DNA of 64,000 nucleotides, from positions 1,426,001 through 1,490,000 of the forward strand of contig NZ_VFNH01000002.1 in the NCBI RefSeq assembly GCF_006715485.1, in the 5' to 3' direction. Source of the stretch: Herbaspirillum sp. SJZ107 (lineage in GTDB: Bacteria > Pseudomonadota > Gammaproteobacteria > Burkholderiales > Burkholderiaceae_D). Below, piece after piece: positions 48,083-56,921 of the stretch; within the stretch, counting starts at the first letter, position 1; each line of letters starts with the position of its first letter. The notes below the pieces were generated by a model that was not told the DNA's origin, did not search any database, and saw only the letters and a list, made by a program, of their open reading frames with translations. The translations under genes and the position numbers were made by a program.

Positions 48083-48529
48083 ATGATTGGGTCATCCATG
48101 GTTCCTGTCGACGAACGCTTCACGCAGGCGCTGCAAGGCGGAGCACGCGCCTGGCGCGCCGCCCTCGAGCGCTACCTGAAGTCCTGCGGCATCACGCCGG
48201 CAGGCTGGAATGCGCTCGCGGCGGTCGCCGGTGCAGCCCAGGCGCCGTCGCAGCGCCAGTTGGCCGAGCAGCTGGGCGTGGATGGCGCGACCCTGGTCGC
48301 CACCATCGACCGCCTGGTGGCCGGCGGCCTGGCCGAGCGCATGCCGAGCCCGCACGACCGCCGCGTCAAGCTGGTCGTGCTGACCACGGAGGGCAGGGCG
48401 CTGGCGGCCAAGGTTGGCGAGCAGGCCGCGCTGCTGCGCCGGTCGATCGCGGCGCGCATCGATGCCGCCCGCATGGCAACGGCATCCGAGGTACTGGAAG
48501 AGCTGCAACAGGTCCTGGAAGGCGCATGA
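48083..48529 (+). CDS. MarR family transcriptional regulator
   Basis: Encodes 148 residues from ATG 48083; ATG 48098 is also possible. The winged helix is plain: GITPAGWNALAAVAGAAQAPSQRQLAEQLGV, LVATIDRLVAGGLAERMPSPHDRRVKLVVLT. It overlaps the efflux transporter by four bases, so MarR is the first gene of the operon and likely its repressor, relieved by a substrate. No clear palindrome for it was found in the 187 bp upstream. Confidence 0.9.
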   Translation: MIGSSMVPVDERFTQALQGGARAWRAALERYLKSCGITPAGWNALAAVAGAAQAPSQRQLAEQLGVDGATLVATIDRLVAGGLAERMPSPHDRRVKLVVLTTEGRALAAKVGEQAALLRRSIAARIDAARMATASEVLEELQQVLEGA

Positions 48530-50268
48530 GCGACAACGCCGACAAATACGCCCCACGCAACTGGCATCCCGACGAACGCCCGACCATGCCGGGCGGGCCG
48601 TCCTTTCCCGCCCACTCGAACCCGCGCCGCCTGGCCTTCTTCCTGGTCGGCACCCTGGTCACCCTGACCGGCGGCCTCGGCAACGCGCTGGTAACGGTCA
48701 ACCTGGTCAACCTGCAGGGCACGCTCGGCGCGTTTTCGGCCGAGGTCAACTGGCTGCCGGCCGCCTACGTCATGACCAACGTGTCGATGAACCTGCTGCT
48801 GGTGAAATTCCGCCAGCAGTTCGGCCTGCGCGCGTTCACGGAAGCCTTCCTGGTGCTGTACGCGCTGGTGACCTTCGCCCACCTGTTCGTCAACGACCTC
48901 GGCTCGGCGATCGCGGTGCGCGCCGCCCACGGCATGGTCGGCGCGGCGCTGTCGACGCTCGGCCTGTACTACACGCTGCAAGCCTTTACCAAGGCATGGC
49001 GGCCGCGCGGCATCATCATCTCGACCGGCGTCTCGCAGCTGGCGCAGCCGATCGCCTACCTGTTCTCGAGCCGCCTGCTGGAACTGGCCGAATGGCGCGG
49101 CCTGTACCTGTTCGAGCTGGGCCTGACCCTGGTCACGCTGGGCGCCGTGCTGTGGCTCAAGCTGCCGCCGGGCGACCGCTTCAAGGCCTTCCGCCCGACC
49201 GACTTCGTCACCTTCGCGCTGTTCGCGCCGGGTATGGCGCTGCTGTGCGCCGCGCTCACCTTCGGGCGCGTGCTGTGGTGGACCTCGGCACCCTGGGTCG
49301 GCGTGGCGCTGGCGCTGTCCATCGTGCTGATCGTGGCGGCGATCGCCGTCGAGCACAACCGCAAGAATCCGCTGCTGAACCTGCGCTGGCTGACCAACGG
49401 GATGATCGCGCGCGTGTTCATCGCCATGGTGCTGGTGCGCGTGGTGCTGTCCGAGCAGAGCGTGGGCGCGGTCGGCTTCCTGCGCCTGGTGGGCCTGAAC
49501 AACGACCAGCTGACGTCCCTGTTCGCGGTGGTGCTGCTGAGTACCATCGCCGGCATCGTGTTTTCGGCGCTGACCTTCAATCCGGCGCGCATGATGGCGC
49601 CGCAGGTGGTGGCGCTGCTGATCATGGCCTGCGGCGCCTGGATCGATTCGCATGCCACCAGCGCGACGCGTCCGGAACAGATGTACGTCAGCCAGGGCCT
49701 GCTCGCCTTTGGCGGCGTGATGTTCCTGGGGCCGCTGCTGCTGACGCTGATGGGCTCGGTGATCGCGAATCCCGGCAACCTGATCACCTTTTCGGTGCTG
49801 TTCGGCCTGACCCAGAACCTGGGCGGCCTGCTCGGCTCCTCGGTACTCGGCACCTGGCAGGTGTCGCGCGAAAAATTCCACTCATCCCAGCTGGCCGACT
49901 CGCTCAGCAGCCTCGACCCGCTGGTGGCCGCGCGTATCCAGCAGTACGGCGCCGCCTATGGCCGCGTGCTGACCGACCCGGCTTCGCGCACGCGCCAGGG
50001 CATTGCGCTGCTGACCCAGACCCAGACGCGCGAAGCCAACATCCTGGCCTACAACGACGTATTCCTGGCGATCGCGGTGCTGGCGACCCTGCTCGCGCTC
50101 TGGATATTCGCGCGCGCGCTGTGGATCGACTACGTGGCGCCGAAGGCGGTGCCCGCCGCGCCGGCGCCGCCGCCCCAGGTGTCGGCGCGCGACGGCGCCA
50201 CCGATTCGCCGGTGTCCACCGCCGCCGGCCAGCCGCCCGAGCCGGTGGCCGACCCCACCCCGCGCTGA
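48526..50268 (+). CDS. EmrB-type DHA2 MFS efflux transporter
   Basis: Encodes 580 residues with about 14 membrane segments. A charged N-terminal arm leads to RLAFFLVGTLVTLTGGLGNALVTVNL and LPAAYVMTNVSMNLLLVKFRQQFG. Together with the HlyD protein and NodT lipoprotein that follow, it is the inner-membrane pump of a tripartite system of EmrAB-TolC type for hydrophobic compounds. The long C-terminal tail (Pro/Ala-rich, ending PVADPTPR) is unusual but not unique. Starts inside the MarR stop codon. Confidence 0.92.
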   Translation: MSDNADKYAPRNWHPDERPTMPGGPSFPAHSNPRRLAFFLVGTLVTLTGGLGNALVTVNLVNLQGTLGAFSAEVNWLPAAYVMTNVSMNLLLVKFRQQFGLRAFTEAFLVLYALVTFAHLFVNDLGSAIAVRAAHGMVGAALSTLGLYYTLQAFTKAWRPRGIIISTGVSQLAQPIAYLFSSRLLELAEWRGLYLFELGLTLVTLGAVLWLKLPPGDRFKAFRPTDFVTFALFAPGMALLCAALTFGRVLWWTSAPWVGVALALSIVLIVAAIAVEHNRKNPLLNLRWLTNGMIARVFIAMVLVRVVLSEQSVGAVGFLRLVGLNNDQLTSLFAVVLLSTIAGIVFSALTFNPARMMAPQVVALLIMACGAWIDSHATSATRPEQMYVSQGLLAFGGVMFLGPLLLTLMGSVIANPGNLITFSVLFGLTQNLGGLLGSSVLGTWQVSREKFHSSQLADSLSSLDPLVAARIQQYGAAYGRVLTDPASRTRQGIALLTQTQTREANILAYNDVFLAIAVLATLLALWIFARALWIDYVAPKAVPAAPAPPPQVSARDGATDSPVSTAAGQPPEPVADPTPR

Positions 50269-50301
50269 AACCCAGTTGATTGACATTCACCGAAAACGAT
50301 A

Positions 50302-51462
50302 ATGGCCGAGACTCCGACACAAGAAAAATCCAACCGCAAGGTGATCGTCAGCGGCGTGCTGTTCGCGACGGTCGCGCTGATCGGCGTGCTGATCGTCCTG
50401 TATGCCTGGGACCTGCCGCCGTTCCGCAGCACCGTCGAGACCACCGAGAACGCCACCGTGCGCGGCCAGGTCACCATCATCAGTCCCCAGCTGTCGGGCT
50501 ACATCGTCGACGTCCAGGTCCAGGATTTCCAGACGGTACGCCAGGGCCAGCTCCTGATGCGCATCGACGACCGCATCTACAACCAGCGGCTGGAACAGGC
50601 GCGCGCCCAGTTGGCCAGCCAGCGCGCGGCCCTCAGCAACTTCGCCCAGAGCCAGGGCACGGCGCGCGCCACCATCGCCCAGAACCAGGCGGCGGTGCAG
50701 AACGCGGCGGCGCAGGCAGTGCGCGCCAACGCCGACCTGCGCCGGGTCGAAGAACTGGCGGCCGACGGCTCGCTGTCCGCGCGCGAACGCGACGCTGCCC
50801 GCGCCACCCGCGCCCAGACCGTGGCGGCCACCGAGCAGGCGCGTGCCGCACTCGAGATCTCGCGCCAGAACCTGCGCACCGTGGACGTCAACCGCGCCGC
50901 CCTGGAAGCGGCGGTGGCGAATGCCGAAGCGGCCGTGAAACTGGCCGAGATCGACCTCGCCAACACCCGCATCCTGGCGCCGCGCGACGGCCAGCTGGGC
51001 CAGGTCAGCGTGCGCCTGGGCGCCTTCGTCAACGCCGGCACCCAGCTGACGGCGCTGGTGCCCCAGACCATGTGGGTGGTGGCCAACATGAAGGAAACGC
51101 AGATGGCCGACGTGCGCCTGGGCCAGCCGGTCACCTTCACCGTCGATGCGCTCAACCACGCCAAGTTGCGCGGCCATGTCGAGGAAATCGCCCCGGCCAC
51201 CGGCTCCGAGTTCTCCGTCATCCAGCCCGACAACGCCACCGGCAACTTCGTCAAGATCGCCCAGCGCATCCCGGTGCGCATCGCCATCGAGCCGAACCAG
51301 CCGCTGGCGCAGCGCTTGCGGCCGGGGATGTCGGTGGTGCCCAGCATCGATACGCGCGTAGTGCCTGCTGCGCGGCAGGCACCGGTGCAGCAGGCACCAG
51401 CGCAGCAGGCACCAGCGCAGCAGGCACCAGCGCAGGCGCCGACGCAGGGGCAGGCGCGATGA
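50302..51462 (+). CDS. HlyD/EmrA membrane fusion protein
   Basis: Encodes 386 residues: one N-terminal membrane helix (VIVSGVLFATVALIGVLIVLY), a lipoyl domain (TVRGQVTIISPQLSGYIVDV), a long coiled hairpin (about 100-210) and the beta-barrel. The hinge signature ILAPRDGQLGQVSVRLGAFVNAG is present. The C-terminal 25 residues are repeats of Gln-Ala-Pro-Ala-Gln from a 15-bp tandem DNA repeat. It links the inner-membrane pump to the outer-membrane channel. Overlaps the next gene (ATGA). Confidence 0.93.
   Translation: MAETPTQEKSNRKVIVSGVLFATVALIGVLIVLYAWDLPPFRSTVETTENATVRGQVTIISPQLSGYIVDVQVQDFQTVRQGQLLMRIDDRIYNQRLEQARAQLASQRAALSNFAQSQGTARATIAQNQAAVQNAAAQAVRANADLRRVEELAADGSLSARERDAARATRAQTVAATEQARAALEISRQNLRTVDVNRAALEAAVANAEAAVKLAEIDLANTRILAPRDGQLGQVSVRLGAFVNAGTQLTALVPQTMWVVANMKETQMADVRLGQPVTFTVDALNHAKLRGHVEEIAPATGSEFSVIQPDNATGNFVKIAQRIPVRIAIEPNQPLAQRLRPGMSVVPSIDTRVVPAARQAPVQQAPAQQAPAQQAPAQAPTQGQAR
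51376..51435. repeat. 15-bp tandem repeat in the HlyD gene, four units
   Basis: Four in-frame units of CAGGCACCAGCGCAG (the first with two base changes), encoding Gln-Ala-Pro-Val/Ala-Gln. Copy number can change without shifting the frame. Confidence 0.88.
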
Positions 51463-52871
51463 GGGGGGCGTTTTACCATGTGCCGGCTGTGCTGGCCATG
51501 CTGGCGCTGGGCGGCTGCCGGATCGCGGTGCCGCCGCCGCCGGCCTCCACCCTGAACGTGCCGCCGGCGTGGCGCGGCCAGGCGTCGCCCGTACCTGCCG
51601 AGGTCGGTCCCAACGCCAACGCGGCGGTCGAAGCCGGCTGGTGGCGCGCCTTCGGCGACCCGGCGCTGGATGCGCTGGTGGCGCAGGCGCTGGCGAATAA
51701 CGGCGACATCCGCACTGCGCGTTCGCGCCTGCAGGAATACCAGGCGCGCATCCGGGTCGCACGCTCGGCCCAGGAACCGACGCTGACGGCCGGCATCACC
51801 CCGGGCCGTGCGCGTGCGATCGGGCCGCTCGGCACGCCGATCGAATCGACCTCGGTGCAGGGCAACCTGCAGGCCGCCTACGAACTCGATCCCTTCGGGC
51901 GCCTGGAGAATGCCACCCAGGCGGCGCGCTTCGATTACGCCTCGCAGCAAGCAGCGGCGGACGCGGTGGCGCTGTCGGTGGCGGCGAATACGGCCTCCGG
52001 TTACCTGAACCTGCGCGGCCTCGACGCCCAGCTGGCACTGGCGCGCGCCACGCTGCAGTCGCGCGTACGCTCGCTCGAGCTGGCGCGGCGCCAGTTCGAA
52101 GTCGGCTACAGCTCGCGCCTGGAACTGTCGCAGGCCGAAGCCGAATACCGCACCACGGCGGCCGTGGTGCCGCAGCTGGAGCGTTCCATCACCCAGCAGG
52201 AAAATGCACTGGCCGTGCTGCTCGGCGCCAGTCCCGGCCCGGTTGCACGCGGTGGCGACTTCGGGGCGCTGCGCGTACCGGCGATCCAGCCCGGGTTGCC
52301 CTCGGCACTGCTGCGGCGCCGCCCCGACATCGCCCAGGCCGAGCGCGCGGTGGCGGCGGCCGACGCCAGCCTGGCGGTGGCGCGCGACCAGATGCTGCCG
52401 GCGCTGCGCCTGACCGCCTCGGTCGGCGGCTACGCGCACAACGTGCCCGACCTGCTGGGCGCCGGCACCACGCTGTGGAGCGTCGGCGGCAGCATCCTGG
52501 CGCCGATCTTCGACGCCGGCCGCCTGCGCGCCCAGGCCGAGATCTCGGCCTCGCTGCGCGACCGCGCCGTGTTCGCCTACGAAACGGTGGTGCGCAATGC
52601 CCTGGCCGAGACCGAGAACGCCCTGACGGCGGTGCAGCGCCTGCGCGAACAGCTGGAGCAGGCCGAGGCGCGCCGCGTCGCCACCGCCGAGGTGCTGCGC
52701 ATCGCCCACAACCGCTACCGCAACGGCTATTCCTCGTATCTGGAAGAACTGGACGCGCAGCGCAATGCCTTCACCGCCGAGAACAACGTGCTGCAGCTGC
52801 GCGCGAGTTACCTGGCGGCGCACGTCGACCTGTACCGGGCGCTCGGCGGCGGCTGGGCCCCGGTGCCGTAA
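51459..52871 (+). CDS. NodT-family outer-membrane efflux lipoprotein
   Basis: Encodes 470 residues from ATG 51459, overlapping the HlyD stop. Lipobox LGGC (Cys20), then the TolC-like repeats of coiled helices and barrel strands (LVAQALANNGDIRTARSRLQE; RSLELARRQFEVGYSSRLEL; VLRIAHNRYRNGYSSYLEEL). It should form the channel through the outer membrane for the EmrBA-type pump just upstream. Confidence 0.93.
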   Translation: MRGAFYHVPAVLAMLALGGCRIAVPPPPASTLNVPPAWRGQASPVPAEVGPNANAAVEAGWWRAFGDPALDALVAQALANNGDIRTARSRLQEYQARIRVARSAQEPTLTAGITPGRARAIGPLGTPIESTSVQGNLQAAYELDPFGRLENATQAARFDYASQQAAADAVALSVAANTASGYLNLRGLDAQLALARATLQSRVRSLELARRQFEVGYSSRLELSQAEAEYRTTAAVVPQLERSITQQENALAVLLGASPGPVARGGDFGALRVPAIQPGLPSALLRRRPDIAQAERAVAAADASLAVARDQMLPALRLTASVGGYAHNVPDLLGAGTTLWSVGGSILAPIFDAGRLRAQAEISASLRDRAVFAYETVVRNALAETENALTAVQRLREQLEQAEARRVATAEVLRIAHNRYRNGYSSYLEELDAQRNAFTAENNVLQLRASYLAAHVDLYRALGGGWAPVP

Positions 52872-52945
52872 TGCGCGCCCTGAATCGGGCGCCCACTGCT
52901 TTATCGGCTTATTAGAATTATCAATCCTGCATACTGGAGACGCAT

Positions 52946-53569
52946 ATGATCAAGATAGGAGTCATCGTCGGGAGCACGCGCCCCGGCCGCAAGGCGCTGG
53001 ACGTGGCCAACTGGGTGCTGGACATCGCCGGCATGCGCGGCGACGCCATATTCGAACTGGTCGACATCCAGGATTTCAACCTGCCGCTGCTGGACGAACC
53101 GGTGCCGCCGTCGATGGGCCAGTACTCGCAGCCGCACACGCTGGCCTGGGCCGCGCGCATCGCCGAGTTCGACGGCTTCGTGTTCGTCACGCCCGAGTAC
53201 AACCACGCGACCTCGGGCGCGCTGAAGAACGCCATCGATTTCCTGTTCAAGGAATGGAACAACAAGGCCGCCGGCTTCGTCGGCTACGGCAGCATCGGCG
53301 GCGCGCGCGCGATCGAGAACCTGCGCCTGGTGATGGGCGAGCTGATGGTGGCCGACGTGCGTGCCCAGGCCATGCTGACCCTGCACGACGATTGGGAACA
53401 GTACACCAAGTTCAATCCGCGCGAGCACCACGAGCAGGCGGTCGATGCCATGCTCGACCAGGTGGTGCAGTGGAGCGACGCGCTGAAGCGCTTGCGGGCG
53501 CCGGTGGCGTCGGCGGCGGATGAGCCGGAAGGGGCGCCGCCGCACGGCCGCCGCGTGGGCAGCATGTAA
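52946..53569 (+). CDS. NADPH-dependent FMN reductase family protein
   Basis: Encodes 207 residues with a flavodoxin-like fold: IGVIVGSTRPGRKALDVANWV at the N-terminus (FMN phosphate), FVFVTPEYNHATSGALKNAID in the middle, and KAAGFVGYGSIGGARAIENLR. Enzymes of this group reduce FMN or quinones and azo dyes. It lies 75 bp after the efflux operon and could add to a drug or quinone response, though it may have its own promoter. Confidence 0.9.
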   Translation: MIKIGVIVGSTRPGRKALDVANWVLDIAGMRGDAIFELVDIQDFNLPLLDEPVPPSMGQYSQPHTLAWAARIAEFDGFVFVTPEYNHATSGALKNAIDFLFKEWNNKAAGFVGYGSIGGARAIENLRLVMGELMVADVRAQAMLTLHDDWEQYTKFNPREHHEQAVDAMLDQVVQWSDALKRLRAPVASAADEPEGAPPHGRRVGSM

Positions 53570-53600
53570 TCTTTCGCGGGCGGCGCTAGAATCGCCGCCC

Positions 53601-54260
53601 ATGACTCTCTCCACTTATCTACCCGCTGCGCCGCGCCGGGCCGTCTGCCCGGCCTGCCTGCGCGCGCAAAGCGCCTGCATCTGCCGCTGGATCGTGCCGC
53701 TCGCCAGCCGCGTCGAACTGCTGGTCCTGCAACATCCGCTCGAAGTGCGCAACGCCAAGAACAGCGCGCGCCTGCTGCACCTGAGCCTGGCCGGCAGCCG
53801 GCTCGAGGTGGGCGAAACCTTTTCCGCGAAGGCACTGGACGCCCTGCTGCATGCGGACGGGCGCACGCCGCTGCTGCTGTATCCCGAGACACCGGGCGAC
53901 GCCTCGCTCGGCATCGCGCCGCCACCGCTGTTGCCATCCGAATCTTTCCTGCATCCGGAACGCCTGCGCCTGGTCGTGCTGGACGCCACCTGGCGCAAGA
54001 GCCGCAAGATGCTGTACCTGAACCCGGCGCTGCAGTGCCTGCCGCGGCTGGCCTTGCAGGATGCGCCGCCGAGCGCTTATCGGATTCGCAAGGCGCATGC
54101 CCCGCACCAGCTGTCGTCGTTCGAGGCGGCCGTCCATGCGCTTGCTCAACTGGAAGAAAACCCTCTCTATTACCGGCCTCTGCTGGCAGCGTTTGACGGA
54201 TTTGTGCAACAACAAGCCGCGTGCATACAACAAGTTACATCGCACTTGAACCCTGAATGA
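53601..54260 (+). CDS. DTW-domain protein (tRNA-uridine aminocarboxypropyltransferase)
   Basis: Encodes 219 residues from ATG 53601. The DTW domain has the N-terminal CPACLRAQSACICRWI (cysteine cluster), ILVLQHP-like 'LLVLQHPLEVRNAKNSARLL' and the family motif LVVLDATWRKSRKM (D-x-T-W). E. coli members TapT and TrmX-like put a 3-amino-3-carboxypropyl group on uridine 47 of tRNA. A short gap separates it from the LexA-boxed radical SAM gene. Confidence 0.9.
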   Translation: MTLSTYLPAAPRRAVCPACLRAQSACICRWIVPLASRVELLVLQHPLEVRNAKNSARLLHLSLAGSRLEVGETFSAKALDALLHADGRTPLLLYPETPGDASLGIAPPPLLPSESFLHPERLRLVVLDATWRKSRKMLYLNPALQCLPRLALQDAPPSAYRIRKAHAPHQLSSFEAAVHALAQLEENPLYYRPLLAAFDGFVQQQAACIQQVTSHLNPE

Positions 54261-54273
54261 CATCGGCGTACTA

Positions 54274-54293
54274 TACTGTATAAACATACAGTA
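54274..54293 (+). promoter_or_regulatory. LexA (SOS) operator before the radical SAM gene
   Basis: TACTGTATAAACATACAGTA at 54274-54293 matches the SOS box TACTGT(N8)ACAGTA exactly at all core positions, with the CTGT and ACAG halves at 54276-54279 and 54288-54291. It covers a probable -10 (TATACT, 54272-54277). The start codon is 17 bp downstream. Repressor binding here should silence the gene until DNA damage. Confidence 0.85.
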
Positions 54294-54309
54294 TTTATAG
54301 GAGCGCCGC

Positions 54310-55581
54310 GTGAATCGTCAAAAAGCCAGCGTGAGCCGTATGGAAGGGCAAGTGATGTTGCCGCTGTTGCCCGTCAGGCCACCGAAGATGCCGTCCCGGC
54401 CGTCGCCGGCCCGGCCCGGAGCAGGGGTGGAGACCGTTGCCCGGCCGATGGTCCAGACTGTCGCTTTCAAGGGGCGCGGCGCCGTCAGCAACATGCAGGG
54501 CCGCTACGAAGTCAATGCGCGCGAGCGCTTCGACGACGGCTGGAGCGTGCCCGGCGCCGGCGCCGGCGCCGCTTCCGGCAACGATGCGCCGCCCAAGACC
54601 GTGGTCAGCGAGGAGTTCGCAAAAAGCATCCTCACCCGCAACAACTCGCCCGACATTCCCTTCGGCGTGTCGCTGAACCCGTACCGCGGGTGCGAGCACG
54701 GCTGCATCTATTGCTTCGCGCGGCCTTCGCACAGCTACCTCGGCCTGTCGCCGGGCCTGGACTTCGAAAGCCGCATCTTCGCCAAGGTGAATGCGGCCGA
54801 CCTGTTGCGCCAGGAACTGGCGCGGCCCGGCTACGTGCCCGAAAACATCGCGATCGGCGTCAACACCGACGCTTATCAGCCGTGCGAACGGGACCGCCGC
54901 ATCACGCGCGAAGTGCTGGAAGTGCTGAAGGAATGCCAGCACCCCTACGGCCTGATCACCAAGTCGGCGCTGATCGAGCGCGACATCGACCTGATCGCGC
55001 CGATGGCCGAGAAAGGCCTGGCCTGCGCCGCCATCACGCTGACCACGCTCGACGGCGAGATCGCCCGCACGCTCGAGCCGCGCGCCGCCGCGCCGTCGCG
55101 CCGCCTGCGCGCGATCCGCACGCTGACCGAGGCCGGCATCCCGGTCAGCGTCAGCGTGGCGCCGATCATCCCCTTCGTCACCGAACCGGAAATCGAGCGC
55201 ATCCTGGAAGCGGCCAAGGACGCCGGCGCCGTCGGCGCCCACTACACGATCCTGCGCATGCCCTGGGAAGTCAACCCGCTGTTCCAGCAATGGCTGCACA
55301 CCCACTTCCCGGACCGCGCCCAGCGCGTGATGAACCGCATCAAGGACATCCGCGGCGGCAAGGAATACGACAGCGATTTCGCCAAGCGCATGCATGGCGA
55401 AGGCATCTGGGCCGACCTGATCCGCCAGCGCTTCACCAAGGCCATCAAGCGCCTCGGCATGGATGGCTATACCGGCCGCTTCAGCCAGCTCGACGGTTCG
55501 CAGTTCCGGCGCCCGCTGGTGGTGCCGAAGCCGGCGGTCAAGCCGACCGCGGCTGCGGCAGCGCAGATGGATCTGTTCTGA
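54310..55581 (+). CDS. PA0069 family radical SAM protein (SplB-like), SOS-controlled
   Basis: Encodes 423 residues. Cys128, Cys132 and Cys135 (GCEHGCIYCFARPSHSYLG) form the radical SAM cluster site; IGVNTDAYQPCERDRRITREV, GLITKSALIERD and LTTLDGEIARTLEPRA follow the family pattern. The family is related to spore photoproduct lyase (SplB) and other DNA-acting radical SAM proteins, and its reaction is not established. A LexA box in front ties it to DNA damage. The 3' end overlaps the opposing GNAT gene by 44 bp. Confidence 0.9.
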   Translation: MNRQKASVSRMEGQVMLPLLPVRPPKMPSRPSPARPGAGVETVARPMVQTVAFKGRGAVSNMQGRYEVNARERFDDGWSVPGAGAGAASGNDAPPKTVVSEEFAKSILTRNNSPDIPFGVSLNPYRGCEHGCIYCFARPSHSYLGLSPGLDFESRIFAKVNAADLLRQELARPGYVPENIAIGVNTDAYQPCERDRRITREVLEVLKECQHPYGLITKSALIERDIDLIAPMAEKGLACAAITLTTLDGEIARTLEPRAAAPSRRLRAIRTLTEAGIPVSVSVAPIIPFVTEPEIERILEAAKDAGAVGAHYTILRMPWEVNPLFQQWLHTHFPDRAQRVMNRIKDIRGGKEYDSDFAKRMHGEGIWADLIRQRFTKAIKRLGMDGYTGRFSQLDGSQFRRPLVVPKPAVKPTAAAAAQMDLF

Positions 55582-56110
55582 GATCGCCCGGCACGAGGGA
55601 AAAGACGTGGGCGGCCACCGGCGCGCCGTGCAGCACCAGGCGATTGCGCGCCAGGCATTCGTGGACGGCACCGGCCTTGCGCGCCACGCCGAGGCTGGCA
55701 TCGTTGCCTTCGGCGACGACGATTTCCACCCGCGTCTGGTGCAGGTCGCGAAAGGCATGCTGCGCCAGCGCCACTACCGCGGCGGAGGCAGCGCCTTGCC
55801 GCTGTGCCGAGGTGCGCACCCAGTAACCGAGGTTGCACAGGGCGTGCGCCGGATTAAGCTGGTTCAGGCCGGCGCCGCCGACAAACACGCCTTTGCGGAA
55901 GATGCCGAACTCGTGACTGCTGCCGTCCGCGCGGGCGGCGTCGCAGGCGGCAAACCAGGCCAGGGCTTGCGCTTCGTCGAAGCCGGACTCGGCCCAGGGC
56001 ATCCACGGGGCGAGCGTCGCCATCGATTCCTGCACCGCGGCGGCAAAGGCAGGGGCGTCGTCGGCAAGGAAGGAACGGAGCACGAAGCCGGCGCTGGTCA
56101 GTTCGGTCAT
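55538..56110 (-). CDS. GNAT family N-acetyltransferase
   Basis: Encodes 190 residues from ATG 56108-56110. FVLRSFLADDAPAFAAAVQESM is a RimJ/RimL-like N-terminus, LGYWVRTSAQRQGAASAAVVAL holds the acetyl-CoA loop (QRQGAA), and GNDASLGVARKAGAVHE the C-terminal part. Substrate unknown, possibly ribosomal protein or a small amine. Convergent overlap of 44 bp with the radical SAM gene. Confidence 0.9.
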   Translation of the reverse strand: MTELTSAGFVLRSFLADDAPAFAAAVQESMATLAPWMPWAESGFDEAQALAWFAACDAARADGSSHEFGIFRKGVFVGGAGLNQLNPAHALCNLGYWVRTSAQRQGAASAAVVALAQHAFRDLHQTRVEIVVAEGNDASLGVARKAGAVHECLARNRLVLHGAPVAAHVFSLVPGDLRTDPSALPQPRSA

Positions 56111-56266
56111 GGTGGCGGCTTGCCGGCATGACACCGGCAATGGTGGCGGTCACACGAGTGTAGCACTGCGGTGTAGCACCGCGACATGATTGCTGAGCTG
56201 TAAATGCCGAGTTGTCTGTGGCTGTAGCGTCGGCTAGGATGCGTGTTTTCATCTTCGGACGGCACT

Positions 56267-56830
56267 ATGGTGGAGCAGGTACAACAAGCAGAAACACGGG
56301 AAGCGCAGCGCGTGGTCTTCGTCGGCGCCGAGTCGACCGGCAAATCGACCTTGTCGGAGTACCTGGCGCGCGCCTACGGCACCGTCTCCGTTCCCGAGAT
56401 CGGCCGCTTCATCTGGGAAGAAAAGCAGGGCAGGCTGGATGCCGGCGACTATGTCGAGATCGCCGTCAAGCACCGCCAGGCCGAAGACGCCGCCTTGCCG
56501 CATGCGCGCCGCTGGCTGTTCGTCGATACCAATGCACTCACCACGCTGCTACTCGGCATCCAGTTCCGCCAGGTCGGCGATCCGCCGCCGGCCGAGCTGC
56601 TGCGCTGCGCCGACGATTGCCGCACCCGCTACGCGCACACCTTCGTCTGCGCCGACGACATCCCTTATGAAGAACAGGACGTGCGCGAGAACGAAGCGTG
56701 GCGCGGCCGCATCCAGCGGCTGGTCATCGAGGACCTGCAGGCGCGCGGCATTCTCCATACCGTCGTGCGCGGCAGCGTCGAGCAGCGGGCGGCGCAGGTG
56801 CGGCGCGTGCTGAAGGGCAGTAGCGCCTGA
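56267..56830 (+). CDS. Orphan NadR-like ATPase/nicotinamide riboside kinase
   Basis: Encodes 187 residues from ATG 56267. P-loop GAESTGKS (20-27) and the long partner helix region IGRFIWEEKQGRLDAGDYVEIAVKHRQAE resemble the C-terminal kinase part of NadR, which phosphorylates nicotinamide riboside. The NadR N-terminal HTH and NMN adenylyltransferase domains are absent, and no NAD transport gene is nearby. A kinase of some riboside is the likeliest role; ATPase function alone is also possible. Confidence 0.75.
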   Translation: MVEQVQQAETREAQRVVFVGAESTGKSTLSEYLARAYGTVSVPEIGRFIWEEKQGRLDAGDYVEIAVKHRQAEDAALPHARRWLFVDTNALTTLLLGIQFRQVGDPPPAELLRCADDCRTRYAHTFVCADDIPYEEQDVRENEAWRGRIQRLVIEDLQARGILHTVVRGSVEQRAAQVRRVLKGSSA

Positions 56831-56881
56831 CGCGGACAGCGCACGCGGCGCGACAGGCGCTTGACTTCATCGAGTTCCAAG

Positions 56882-56909
56882 TATATCTTAAGATGTATCT
56901 TACGATATA
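56882..56909. promoter_or_regulatory. 28-bp operator palindrome of the PadR/YqjI-like gene
   Basis: TATATCTTAAGATG-TATCTTACGATATA: the halves match in 12 of 14 positions. It holds the AAGAT/ATCTT words usual in PadR operators and sits 13 bp before the start codon, so binding should autoregulate the gene. It also contains the likely -10. Confidence 0.8.
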
Positions 56910-56921
56910 AAAGGAAACCTC

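Noticed and set aside
50280..52871. An apparent 863-residue fusion of fusion protein and NodT channel
   Set aside because: The first part is an out-of-frame reading of the HlyD gene; the real NodT gene starts at 51459 with its own lipoprotein signal.
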